Positions 25,632-34,078 of a stretch of 64,000 bases of DNA are shown one piece after another; positions within the stretch are counted from its first letter, which is position 1, and each line of letters opens with the position of its first letter. The position numbers were made by a program, and so were the translations under genes. This DNA is from Phocaeicola oris (GTDB taxonomy: Bacteria > Bacteroidota > Bacteroidia > Bacteroidales > Bacteroidaceae): NCBI RefSeq assembly GCF_021295095.1, contig NZ_JAJLQX010000002.1, positions 1-64,000 on the forward strand, given 5' to 3'. The notes under the pieces were generated by a model. That model worked only from the letters and a program-made list of their open reading frames with translations, searched no databases and was not told the origin of the DNA.

Positions 25632-26735
25632 ATGACTTTATCAAAAAACAGTAAAATATATGTAGCAGGACACCACGGATTGGTGGGATCGGCTATTTGG
25701 AATAACCTGAAAGCAAGAGGGTACGAGAACTTAGTAGGCCGGAGCCATAAGGAGCTGGACTTGATGGATCCTATCGCAGTGAAGATGTTCTTTGATGAGG
25801 AACAACCGGATGCTGTGGTATTAGCGGCTGCTCATGTGGGCGGAATCATGGCAAACCTGAACTTTCGGGCAGACTTTATCTTTCAGAACTTGCAGATTCA
25901 GCAAAACGTGATAGGGGAAAGTTTCCGCCACCGTGTAAAGAAATTGTTATTCTTAGGCAGTACGTGTATTTATCCGCGTATGGCTGAGCAGCCTATGAAA
26001 GAAGACGCGCTGCTGACATCGGAATTAGAATATACCAACGAACCGTATGCCATAGCAAAGATAGCAGGACTGAAGATGTGCGAGAGTTTCGGCATTCAGT
26101 ACGGATGTAACTATGTGGCTGTGATGCCTACCAATCTGTATGGACCAAACGATAATTTCCATTTAGAGAACAGTCATGTACTGCCGGCGATGATTCGAAA
26201 AGTGTATTTGGCAAAGTGCCTGAACGAGCACAACTGGAATGCTGTACGAAAGGATATAGACCTGCGTCCGGTAGAGGGTGTGAACGGCAGCAACTCGAAT
26301 GAGGAAATTCTGACTAAGTTGGCGAAGTTCGGTATCACGCCCGAAGCGGTTACACTGTGGGGAACGGGCAAACCGATGCGTGAGTTCTTATGGAGTGAAG
26401 AAATGGCGGACGCGAGTGTATATGTACTTCTCAATGTTGATTTCAAAGATACTTTCAATTCCGACGCAAAAGAGATTCGGAATTGCCATATCAACGTAGG
26501 AACAGGTAAGGAACTTTCGATAAAAGAGGTAGCCGAGAAGGTTATCAAAGAAATCGGATTCAAAGGTAAGCTCTGCTGGGACACGACAAAACCGGACGGT
26601 ACGCCAAGAAAACTGACGGATGTAACAAAATTACATAACTTGGGTTGGCATCATAAAATAGAAATTGACGAAGGAATTCACAAATTATATGAATGGTATA
26701 AGTTGGGGATCTGTATTAATCATCAAACAGTGTAA
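25632..26735 (+). CDS. fcl: GDP-L-fucose synthase
   Basis: Epimerises and reduces GDP-4-keto-6-deoxymannose to GDP-L-fucose. Contains IYVAGHHGLVGSAIW (NADPH binding), LFLGSTCIYPRMAEQPM with the active-site Cys/Ser, and NEPYAIAKIAGLKMCESF with catalytic Tyr-x3-Lys. I place the start at ATG 25632 (MTLSKNSKIY), not at the upstream TTG 25605, because the Rossmann fold begins right after it. It has an insertion (residues about 195-230) seen in Bacteroides enzymes. Follows gmd by 70 bases. Confidence 0.95.
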   Translation: MTLSKNSKIYVAGHHGLVGSAIWNNLKARGYENLVGRSHKELDLMDPIAVKMFFDEEQPDAVVLAAAHVGGIMANLNFRADFIFQNLQIQQNVIGESFRHRVKKLLFLGSTCIYPRMAEQPMKEDALLTSELEYTNEPYAIAKIAGLKMCESFGIQYGCNYVAVMPTNLYGPNDNFHLENSHVLPAMIRKVYLAKCLNEHNWNAVRKDIDLRPVEGVNGSNSNEEILTKLAKFGITPEAVTLWGTGKPMREFLWSEEMADASVYVLLNVDFKDTFNSDAKEIRNCHINVGTGKELSIKEVAEKVIKEIGFKGKLCWDTTKPDGTPRKLTDVTKLHNLGWHHKIEIDEGIHKLYEWYKLGICINHQTV

Positions 26736-26791
26736 AAGTGATTTAGGATTAAATGGAAGATTATCAACTTTAATGAACTGCCTTGGTTTTT

Positions 26792-27877
26792 ATGAATAAT
26801 ACACAAGAGAAATTCTTACAAATACTACAAGCTGCTCTCTATCCGGAGAAGACGTTCCATATAAAGGTAGATGGAGCGGAAATGAAAGAACTAATGAGGA
26901 TAGCAAAAAAGCAGTCGGTGATGGGACTGTTCATCGATTATATGTTCGAACAAAACTTGATAAAAGGTGATTTGGACATATCACTCATATCGACTCTTAC
27001 GCTAACCAAACGAAAGAATTTACTTATCAACAAAGAGATAGAAGATTTCATCCGTCTGCTAAATGCGGAGCATATTCCGGCTATCTTTGTAAAGGGGCAG
27101 ATGATAGCGTCGCTCTACCCTAACCCTGCTTTACGACAGCCGGGGGATGTGGATTTCTATTGTGTTACGAAAGACAGGGAACGACTGACGGATATACTAA
27201 ATACGACAATGAATATTGAGCTGAAGCACTCGTCTACCCGTCATGAGGAATTTAATCTGAACGATGTTCAGTTTGAGATGCATTCCACACTGATAGACTT
27301 TGCTGACAAGAAGCATGTAGCCTACTGGGAAGAACTAATGACGGAAGAAATGGCAGAGACGCATTATGCGAAAGTGGAGAATACCCGCGTCCCAACCCTG
27401 TCGCCTACCGCGAACGCGGTATATCTGTTTCTGCACATCTTTGAGCATTTAGTTCTGTCGGGCATAGGTCTGCGTCAATTCTGCGACTGGGCAATGTTGT
27501 TACGTCACCGGCACGAGGAGATAGACAAAGCCTTAGTGAAAAAACATCTGAAAGCACTGGGCATGACAAAAGCGTTCAAAGCGTGCGGAAGCATTCTGGT
27601 AAAATATTTAGGCGTATCGGAGGAAGAGTTTCCATTACCTATCAATAAGATGGATCAGAGACGGGGTGAGCGTATTCTGAAGGACATCTTTCGCATGGGT
27701 AACTTCGGAAAAGAAATACGAAAAGTAAAGAAGAGAGGATTGCTCCACAGTTTGGAAACAGGATGGATAGGTGCCATGCAATCTTTCAAATTCTTTTGGT
27801 TAGCTCCCAAAGAGATTATGCTGATTTACCTAAAAAAGCTCCATTGGTTCACAAGGAAATACAAAGCGAAATGTTGA
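26792..27877 (+). CDS. Uncharacterised nucleotidyltransferase (NTP_transf_5 family)
   Basis: A 361-residue protein of the PF14907-type family: KNLLINKEIEDFIRLLNAEHI, then AIFVKGQMIASLYPNPALRQPGDVD with the D-x-D nucleotidyltransferase metal residues, and VYLFLHIFEHLVLSGIGLRQFCDW. Relatives occur at the end of capsule loci and also in clusters with PqqD-like, HPr-kinase-like and ABC genes such as lasso-peptide operons. No substrate is known. ATG 26792 is preferred to the upstream TTG. A strong terminator follows at 27891. Confidence 0.8.
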   Translation: MNNTQEKFLQILQAALYPEKTFHIKVDGAEMKELMRIAKKQSVMGLFIDYMFEQNLIKGDLDISLISTLTLTKRKNLLINKEIEDFIRLLNAEHIPAIFVKGQMIASLYPNPALRQPGDVDFYCVTKDRERLTDILNTTMNIELKHSSTRHEEFNLNDVQFEMHSTLIDFADKKHVAYWEELMTEEMAETHYAKVENTRVPTLSPTANAVYLFLHIFEHLVLSGIGLRQFCDWAMLLRHRHEEIDKALVKKHLKALGMTKAFKACGSILVKYLGVSEEEFPLPINKMDQRRGERILKDIFRMGNFGKEIRKVKKRGLLHSLETGWIGAMQSFKFFWLAPKEIMLIYLKKLHWFTRKYKAKC

Positions 27878-27890
27878 TAGAATAATAACT

Positions 27891-27916
27891 ACTCTCCTAC
27901 TTAGGAGAGTTTTTTA
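27891..27916 (+). terminator. Intrinsic terminator ending the capsule/fucose block
   Basis: ACTCTCCT (27891-27898) pairs perfectly with AGGAGAGT (27903-27910) across a 4-base loop and is followed by TTTTTTATT. Confidence 0.85.
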
Positions 27917-27995
27917 TTGCGCTTTCAACTACGTGCATACTGTCTTTTCCTCTAAACACTATCCCCAATTCCGCTCTTATCTGAAAGAAATATCG

Positions 27996-28003
27996 TAACT
28001 TTG
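27996..28003 (+). promoter_or_regulatory. -7 promoter box for nudC
   Basis: TAACTTTG matches TAnnTTTG and lies 16 bases before the ATG at 28019, implying a very short leader. It also rules out the TTG at 28001 as the start because that codon is inside the box. Confidence 0.55.
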
Positions 28004-28018
28004 CGGAAAATTAAGATT

Positions 28019-28822
28019 ATGGAAACGGAGAAAATCTATTGGTTTGTATTCTATAAAGACCGGTTACTGATGGAGCTGACGGATGGGCATTACCACGTGC
28101 CTTGTCGAAAAGAACCTCCGTTAGAGGTGCCGATAGGCTCAACCATTCAAACCATTGGCGAATGGAATGATTTGGAATGCAAGACCTATAAAGTGAGTAT
28201 GCCGGTGGATGGGGCAAAGGCTCCGGAATTTGTAATGGAGAGTCTGCGTGCCACATTCGAGATACTCTCGCTGAAAGAGTATAAATGGGCAGGTAAGGCC
28301 TCGCAGATACTGAACTGGGACGAGAATACAAAGTATTGCCCGCATTGCGGAGAACCAATGCGTCAGATTTCTCATATCGGGAAGAAATGTCCTATTTGCC
28401 GACAGGAATTCTATCCGGTCATCTCTCCTGCCATGATTGTCAGAATTACGCAGGGAAATAAAATTCTTTTAGTTCATGCACGTAACTTCAAAGCCGATTA
28501 CTACGGCTTGATAGCCGGATTCTTAGAACCGGGCGAGAGTTTGGAGGAATGCGTGTATCGTGAGGTTCGTGAAGAGACACAACTGAAAATTAAGAATCTC
28601 AAGTACTTCGGCAGTCAGTCGTGGCCCTATCCGAGTGGCATTATGGTAGGCTATACGGCAGAATATGAAAGCGGTGAACTGACATTGCAAAACGCGGAAC
28701 TGAGTAAAGGAGGCTGGTTCGAAAAAGATAATCTCCCCATGATTCCAAAGAAATTAAGTTTGGCACGTAAGCTGATTGACGATTGGTTGGGGGAAGAAAC
28801 GGAGAGGTTAGCCGACTATTAA
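28019..28822 (+). CDS. nudC: NADH pyrophosphatase-type Nudix hydrolase
   Basis: Hydrolyses NAD(H) to NMN(H) and AMP and, in other bacteria, removes NAD caps from RNA. The 267-residue protein has a zinc ribbon (YCPHCGEPM ... KCPICRQEFY), then the Nudix box: GFLEPGESLEECVYREV directly followed by REETQL, i.e. G-x5-E-x7-RE-x2-EE. The downstream SQSWPYPSGIMVGYTAEY is the NudC SQPWPFPxS motif with small changes. Stands alone between a terminator and the transporter gene. Confidence 0.93.
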   Translation: METEKIYWFVFYKDRLLMELTDGHYHVPCRKEPPLEVPIGSTIQTIGEWNDLECKTYKVSMPVDGAKAPEFVMESLRATFEILSLKEYKWAGKASQILNWDENTKYCPHCGEPMRQISHIGKKCPICRQEFYPVISPAMIVRITQGNKILLVHARNFKADYYGLIAGFLEPGESLEECVYREVREETQLKIKNLKYFGSQSWPYPSGIMVGYTAEYESGELTLQNAELSKGGWFEKDNLPMIPKKLSLARKLIDDWLGEETERLADY

Positions 28823-28870
28823 ACTTAACGCTAAAAATCTTTAAACAATTATTCATTTTATTCATCACTC

Positions 28871-30529
28871 ATGTTCTGGCTTAACAATTTATTTTTCGAG
28901 AATACGCCATTGCAAGCGATTGTGATACTTGCAATCATCATTTCCACGGGACTATACCTCGGAAAACTAAAAGTGTACGGAGTATCGTTAGGGGTAACAT
29001 TTGTCTTCTTTATGGGAATTCTCATGGGACACCTTGGATTCTCCATCGACCATCAGATGTTAATCTACGCTGAAGACTTCGGTCTGGTTATCTTCGTCTA
29101 CGAACTCGGTCTACAAGTCGGTCCGGGATTCTTCTCTTCGTTTAAAAAGGGAGGAATGAAGTTGAACATGTTAGGATTGGGATTAGTGTTTTTGGGCACG
29201 ATGTTAGCTGTTGCGCTCAGCTACACGCTAAATATTCCCATGAGTGATATGGTAGGCATTCTATGTGGAGCAACAACCAATACGCCTGCTTTAGGAGCCG
29301 CGCAACAGACGTTAGAGGAAATGAACCTGCCAAGCATCAGCGCGGCATTAAGTTGTGCTGTAACCTATCCTATGGGAGTTATAGGTGTTATTTTAGCCAT
29401 GATAACGCTGAGGAAATTGTTTGTGCGCCCTTCGGATATCACAGCCGATGAGGAAGAACAAGACGAAACCTTTGTCGCTGCCTTCCGTGTGCACAATCCG
29501 GCTATTATTGGGAAAAGTATTCGAGAGGTGGCTCAGATAAGCGGACGGCACTTTGTTATTTCCAGACTCTGGAGAGATGGCAAAGTAACTATTCCGGAAT
29601 CGGGAACGCTATTGCGGAGCGATGATAAACTGCTAATAGTCACTACACCGGAAGATGTGCCAAATTTGACAATGATGTTCGGCATGGAGGAATTGAAAGA
29701 CTGGAATAAGAAAGACATAGATTGGAACGCGATAGACAGCCAATTGATTTCCAAACACATAGTCATCAGTCGACCGGAAATTAACGGTAAGAAGTTAGGA
29801 GCACTGAAGCTGCGCAACAGTTATGATATTAATATTACCCGTGTAATGCGAAGCGGCATTCAGTTACTTGCTACTCCGGGACTGATTCTGCAATTGGGCG
29901 ATCGTCTGACTGTGGTTGGTGAGCGTCAGGCTATTGAAAACGTGGAGAGATTGTTGGGCAATAAGGTAAGAACGCTGAAAGACCCTAATTTAGCTACCGT
30001 ATTCTTTGGCATTATATTGGGATTGATTATCGGAGCTATCCCTATAGCTATTCCGGGCATCTCGCAACCTGTGAAGTTGGGATTGGCCGGAGGTCCCATC
30101 ATTGTGGGTATTTTGATTGGCAGATTTGGTCCACGTTTTCATCTGATTACTTATACCACACGCAGTGCCAACCTAATGCTTAGAGGATTAGGAATAGCCC
30201 TCTATTTAGCGTGTTTAGGGCTCGACTCCGGCGCTCATTTCTTCGATACGGTAATTCGTCCGGAAGGGGTGATTTGGATTGCCCTTGGCTTCTTAATTAC
30301 TTTCATGCCGGTAGTTATTATGGGAGCATTATCACTCCGTATGAGCAAAGTAGGATTTGGCAATACCTGTGGAATGCTTTGCGGAAGCATGGCAAATCCT
30401 ATGGCTTTGGGATACGCCAATGATACACTTCCGGGCGACAGTCCGGCGGTAAGCTATGCCACGGTTTATCCGTTATCAATGTTTGTAAGAGTCATCATCG
30501 CCCAATTATTAGTAATGGTGTTCTGCTAA
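28871..30529 (+). CDS. YidE/YbjL (AspT-type) putative transporter
   Basis: A 552-residue inner-membrane protein with two hydrophobic halves of about five helices each (AspT/YidE duplication: first half contains LGKLKVYGVSLGVTFVFFMG and LCGATTNTPALGAAQQTL; second half GLAGGPIIVGILIG and MLCGSMANPMALGYAND) around a central pair of TrkA-C domains (residues about 205-370). Homologues exchange dicarboxylates or amino acids (AspT: aspartate/alanine); substrate here unknown. Gene is monocistronic or follows nudC by 48 bases. Repeat copy B follows its stop. Confidence 0.88.
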   Translation: MFWLNNLFFENTPLQAIVILAIIISTGLYLGKLKVYGVSLGVTFVFFMGILMGHLGFSIDHQMLIYAEDFGLVIFVYELGLQVGPGFFSSFKKGGMKLNMLGLGLVFLGTMLAVALSYTLNIPMSDMVGILCGATTNTPALGAAQQTLEEMNLPSISAALSCAVTYPMGVIGVILAMITLRKLFVRPSDITADEEEQDETFVAAFRVHNPAIIGKSIREVAQISGRHFVISRLWRDGKVTIPESGTLLRSDDKLLIVTTPEDVPNLTMMFGMEELKDWNKKDIDWNAIDSQLISKHIVISRPEINGKKLGALKLRNSYDINITRVMRSGIQLLATPGLILQLGDRLTVVGERQAIENVERLLGNKVRTLKDPNLATVFFGIILGLIIGAIPIAIPGISQPVKLGLAGGPIIVGILIGRFGPRFHLITYTTRSANLMLRGLGIALYLACLGLDSGAHFFDTVIRPEGVIWIALGFLITFMPVVIMGALSLRMSKVGFGNTCGMLCGSMANPMALGYANDTLPGDSPAVSYATVYPLSMFVRVIIAQLLVMVFC

Positions 30530-30541
30530 TTGATTACAAAA

Positions 30542-30650
30542 ACTGATACGCATGAGTTGCTCAACTCATACGCATCAATCGGTTGATTCATACGTATCAC
30601 TTCCTAAAAACTTCTGATGAATTCAGAAACTCATGCGTATCAGTTTGCCG
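30542..30650. repeat. Dispersed 22-bp-unit repeat family, copy B
   Basis: Contains TGATACGCATGAGTTG and its near inverted copy CAACTCATACGCATCA separated by two bases, then TTGATTCATACGTATCA and ACTCATGCGTATCAG followed by TTTGCCG. The first pair could form a cruciform or transcript hairpin after the transporter gene. Confidence 0.8.
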
Positions 30651-30767
30651 GTATACGCGCGTCAAATCAATGCAATCATTTTTGTACTGTACTGCTCTTT
30701 GACGGAGCAAAGATACGTCTTGTCGAAAAACAAATAGCATATTCAGCTATTCTTTTAGAACAATTGC

Positions 30768-30839
30768 TTATCTTTGTCATTATAAGTAAATAACAAATAG
30801 CATGAAAACTATTAACCGAATAAAAGGAACTTTAAATGA
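30768..30839. repeat. 72-bp direct repeat, left copy, flanking restriction module 2
   Basis: Aligns with 33003-33074 with three mismatches, all in the last 12 bases. It includes the -7 box TATCTTTG (30769-30776), the start of an XRE-type regulator (ATG at 30802, MKTINRIKG) and runs into the methylase start codon (ATG 30836). Confidence 0.95.
30769..30776 (+). promoter_or_regulatory. -7 box driving restriction module 2
   Basis: TATCTTTG matches TAnnTTTG. It would start transcripts about 55-60 bases before the methylase. A truncated 15-codon frame (MKTINRIKGTLNELI, 30802-30849) lies in the leader and overlaps the methylase start, so methylase translation may be coupled to this captured upstream frame. 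The rest of the 306-base gap holds only repeat copy B. Confidence 0.55.
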
Positions 30840-31900
30840 ACTTATTTGAGGAATACTCATACTTCGATTACAAATTCCCAGAACCTCAATACCTTGGATC
30901 AAAATATACCCATAGGCAATGGATTAGTAAGTTTATCCCAGAGAAAGCAAAGGTAGCTCTTGATGCTTTTGGGGGGTCTCAGTCTATTGCTTTTCTTTTA
31001 AAGCAAATGGGCAAACAGACCATAACAAATGACTTTCTTAAGTTTGATAGCGAGATCGGCAAGGCTTTGATAGAAAATCCCTATGAACGATTAGAAGAAG
31101 ATGATTTGAATATTCTATTTTCAGAGAATCAAGATCCCAATAATTTTAATCTGATGGAAAATCTATTCACCGATTTGTTTTTTCCCCAAAAAGACGCAAC
31201 TTTCGCAGATTCTGTAAGAAGTAATATTCCGCGACTCAATAGCCAATACAAGCAAGCTCTTGCGCTTACTATTATGTGCCGTAGTATGACAAGAAAGGTA
31301 ACAATGGGACACTTTGCCCATACGCAAGCAATGAACTATGCGTCTGACCCTGCAAGAATTAAGAGAAATCGTAGTCTTATACGTTCATTGAAATCTCTTT
31401 TTATGGAATTATTACCTAAGTACAATGCCGCGGTTTTTGACAATGGTAAAGAGAATAAAAGCTATAACGAAGACATATTGGAGTTGTTGCCCACACTTCA
31501 CAATATAGATGTGGCATATTTCGACCCCCCATATTGTAATAGTCACGCAGATTATCAGTCGTTTTACCACTTGCTCGAAACATACGTGATGTACTGGAAA
31601 GACAAGAAATTTGTAAATGGCACGAAACGCTATGAGCCTAAGCGACATAGTGGTTTCGATTGTAAAGACGAGGCAAAAAAGAATCTGGAAACGATGTTTA
31701 GTCAAGCACAACATATTCCGACTTGGATAGTAAGTTATAATGACCGTAGCTATCCGGACATTGACACTATGGTGAAAATGATGAAACTATTTAAAGACGT
31801 TCGAGTGGAGCGTAAGCCCTATACCAATAGTCGCGGTGGTAAAGGAAGTGTTGCAGGTAGTAGCGAAATCCTTTTTATTTGTACAAATAAACAAGAATAA
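30836..31900 (+). CDS. D12-class DNA adenine methyltransferase (restriction module 2)
   Basis: A 354-residue m6A methylase. PEPQYLGSKYTHRQWI and VALDAFGGSQSIAFLL form the SAM site, and DVAYFDPPYCNSHADYQSFY carries the catalytic DPPY with an aromatic-rich continuation. It differs from the methylase at 2018 and from Dam in length and target domain. Its start codon lies at the right edge of the duplicated 72-bp segment, so it appears to have captured the promoter and ribosome-binding region of a disrupted regulator. Two bases separate it from the next gene, its likely endonuclease partner. Confidence 0.88.
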   Translation: MNLFEEYSYFDYKFPEPQYLGSKYTHRQWISKFIPEKAKVALDAFGGSQSIAFLLKQMGKQTITNDFLKFDSEIGKALIENPYERLEEDDLNILFSENQDPNNFNLMENLFTDLFFPQKDATFADSVRSNIPRLNSQYKQALALTIMCRSMTRKVTMGHFAHTQAMNYASDPARIKRNRSLIRSLKSLFMELLPKYNAAVFDNGKENKSYNEDILELLPTLHNIDVAYFDPPYCNSHADYQSFYHLLETYVMYWKDKKFVNGTKRYEPKRHSGFDCKDEAKKNLETMFSQAQHIPTWIVSYNDRSYPDIDTMVKMMKLFKDVRVERKPYTNSRGGKGSVAGSSEILFICTNKQE

Positions 31901-31902
31901 TT

Positions 31903-33000
31903 ATGAATAGAACATTTAATTTCTGGGACCGTCAGTTTCGTAATAATAATCAGTTCGCCTTCAATAATGATTATGAAGGTTTGATTTGGCTAAAAGTCAG
32001 AGCAATTACTCGTAAGGAACAGCTCAGGAATTTTCTTGGACGTAATTCTGACATAATGATTATTAGCAAGAAGCAAAAGGAAATAGGAATTGAGTTATAC
32101 GAGAAGCTGCTTTTTATGAATAATGGAATGCAACGTTTAGACGATTTTTTGCTTGACAGAAGTCAGGAAATGTATACTCTTATGAATGTTGATGTTGAAC
32201 GTTTGAAAAACGATCTTTATAAAGTTACGGATTATAAATGGGGTGGAGATCAAAATAATTCATTAGATAAGTTTCTTGTGAGTCACTATGTAAAGCCTAT
32301 AAGCAGTTTTGATGAACTCTTGTCAAAGTCTGCCGAGATTGGTACTAATGCATGGGATTATGTTCAAAATAGTTGGTATAACAACTGGACTTCATATCTC
32401 ATTGAAATGCTGTTTGAAAATCATCAAAGAGTTATCTCTGCAGTTGGAGAAATAAAAAGCGTCGATTTTTTTATTGATAATTATCCTGTGGATTTAAAAG
32501 TTACATTCTTCCCGAACCAATATCTTCAAGAGAAACTGAAGCCTTTATATCAGGGTAAGAGTGAAATGTCATGGCTGAAAAACAAAGCCAAAGAAAACAA
32601 TATATCTTTTGATTCTACCCAAAGCGATTCTGCAATATATTACCAAATTACAGAATCTATGAGTATGCAAGGAATTACTGATGTGTTAGCTACTTTAAAT
32701 ACAAATCGTCGTACAGTTGTCAGTGACGCGGAGAACAATCCCAATGAACTAATGACTTGGCTGTATGCTAACCAAGGAGAGATGCGTTTCGGTGCTGAAA
32801 ATCGTATATTTGTTATCATGGTCAATATGGGGAATATGGCACAGTCATGGAAGATGAAGCGTGAGTTCAGCATAATTGAACCTGAGGTTAACAGCTTTTT
32901 AGATAATTTTAATGAGCATTCACTCCAACAAATAGACTATGATTTTAAAGGTAATACATATCATAGCTTATCAGGAATTATATTCATTAAGAATCGATGA
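31903..33000 (+). CDS. Candidate type II restriction endonuclease (PD-(D/E)XK-like)
   Basis: A 365-residue protein of no family I can name. The segment SVDFFIDNYPVDLKV (residues 186-200) has the PD-(D/E)XK shape: acidic D188 or D192, hydrophobic strand, then D197-L-K199. An upstream Glu-rich helix (SYLIEMLFENHQRVISA) precedes it as in such nucleases. Position directly downstream of a methylase and inside the same duplication makes it the cognate endonuclease (inference). Recognition site unknown. Stop at 33000 is immediately followed by the right duplication copy, defining the insert boundary. Confidence 0.7.
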   Translation: MNRTFNFWDRQFRNNNQFAFNNDYEGLIWLKVRAITRKEQLRNFLGRNSDIMIISKKQKEIGIELYEKLLFMNNGMQRLDDFLLDRSQEMYTLMNVDVERLKNDLYKVTDYKWGGDQNNSLDKFLVSHYVKPISSFDELLSKSAEIGTNAWDYVQNSWYNNWTSYLIEMLFENHQRVISAVGEIKSVDFFIDNYPVDLKVTFFPNQYLQEKLKPLYQGKSEMSWLKNKAKENNISFDSTQSDSAIYYQITESMSMQGITDVLATLNTNRRTVVSDAENNPNELMTWLYANQGEMRFGAENRIFVIMVNMGNMAQSWKMKREFSIIEPEVNSFLDNFNEHSLQQIDYDFKGNTYHSLSGIIFIKNR

Positions 33001-33002
33001 GT

Positions 33003-33074
33003 TTATCTTTGTCATTATAAGTAAATAACAAATAGCATGAAAACTATTAACCGAATAAAAGGAGCTTTAGGTGA
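33003..33074. repeat. 72-bp direct repeat, right copy, flanking restriction module 2
   Basis: Partner of 30768-30839. Begins two bases after the endonuclease stop. It repeats the TATCTTTG box (33004-33011) and the start of the XRE regulator gene, here continuing into the original gene. Confidence 0.95.
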
Positions 33075-33160
33075 TGCCCGCAAAACATATCGTTGGCCGG
33101 CCGAGCAATTACCAATTGGGTAAAGACCAAACAACCGTGTTAAAAAGTGATAGCGATATA
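33037..33160 (+). pseudogene. XRE-type helix-turn-helix regulator remnant
   Basis: From ATG 33037 the frame reads MKTINRIKGALGDARKTYRW, then PAEQLPIG and a stop at 33121-33123; shifting the frame gives GKDQTTVLK. This matches the first 35-40 residues of small Bacteroides Cro/CI-type regulators (MKTINRIK...WLAEQLGK...TTVS). The rest of the HTH is lost, replaced by the DpnI-like gene. It shows that the restriction genes landed in an existing regulator gene. Confidence 0.6.
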
Positions 33161-33173
33161 TGTAAGAATAATG

Positions 33174-33938
33174 ATGGATTTACTGCTTAATACTTCATTG
33201 AGACATGGATATCATGGCGCAACTCAAATAGCCAGAGTAGAGACTGAAGACTGGGTTTATAGGAATATGTATTGTCCGATTTGTGGAGAACCAAAAATCA
33301 TTCACTATGAAGCAAATAAACCAGTTGCTGATTTCTATTGCAATAAATGCTCTTCTGATTTTGAATTAAAGAGCAAAGAAAGTAGGAGTGGAAAATTGGG
33401 GAGAATTATAAAAGATGGAGCTTATGCTACTATGATTGAAAGAATTACCTCATTGCGTAATCCTAACTTTTTCTTTATGAGTCATCATGATAATGAGGTC
33501 GTAAATTTTGTACTTGTACCTAATGCGTTTTTCAATCCTTCAATCATTATCAAACGTAAACCTTTATCAATTAATGCCAGACGTTCAGGATGGGTAGGAT
33601 GCGATATTGACATTTCGTCTATTCCTAATAATGGTAAAATATATATTATCAAAGACAAAAAGGAAATTGACCACGAAATGGTTAGAAGACAATATTTAAA
33701 ATCTAAAGAAGGCGCTGTTGAAAGTAAGGGATGGTTAATGGATGTGTTAAACTGTATAGACAAGATAGGTGAAAAAGAATTTTTATTACAAGATGTTTAC
33801 GATTTCACGCCATCTCTGCAGGCAAGACACCCCAATAATAATAACGTAGAACCCAAAATTCGACAACAATTACAAATACTCAGAGATAAAGGATTTATTG
33901 AGTTTACTTCACGAGGGCAATATACAAAATTAAAATAG
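33174..33938 (+). CDS. dpnI: DpnI-like methyl-directed restriction endonuclease
   Basis: From ATG 33174 the protein has 254 residues, the length of DpnI, and aligns without gaps over the first 27 residues to TEDWVYR. It retains the zinc cysteines (CPICG, CNKC), the catalytic triad D53, E64 and K66 (PVADFYC, SDFELKSK), IKDGAYATM, the segment INARRSGWVGCDIDIS and the C-terminal winged helix (KIRQQLQILRDKGFIEF). DpnI cuts G-m6A-TC methylated on both strands and needs no methylase. Here it lies just outside the duplication that brackets restriction module 2. It predicts that the host has no Dam-type GATC methylation. Confidence 0.95.
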   Translation: MDLLLNTSLRHGYHGATQIARVETEDWVYRNMYCPICGEPKIIHYEANKPVADFYCNKCSSDFELKSKESRSGKLGRIIKDGAYATMIERITSLRNPNFFFMSHHDNEVVNFVLVPNAFFNPSIIIKRKPLSINARRSGWVGCDIDISSIPNNGKIYIIKDKKEIDHEMVRRQYLKSKEGAVESKGWLMDVLNCIDKIGEKEFLLQDVYDFTPSLQARHPNNNNVEPKIRQQLQILRDKGFIEFTSRGQYTKLK

Positions 33939-34078
33939 TAATATAACGGATTACATTCTATATAACTAAAGAAAGGGACACAGATTCACCAACTAATATA
34001 GTCAAACCTATGCTGAACAGGTTGGTTTCAAAAAGTTAATATACCTATTCTGATCTATTTTCTAACTGATTATCTCAA

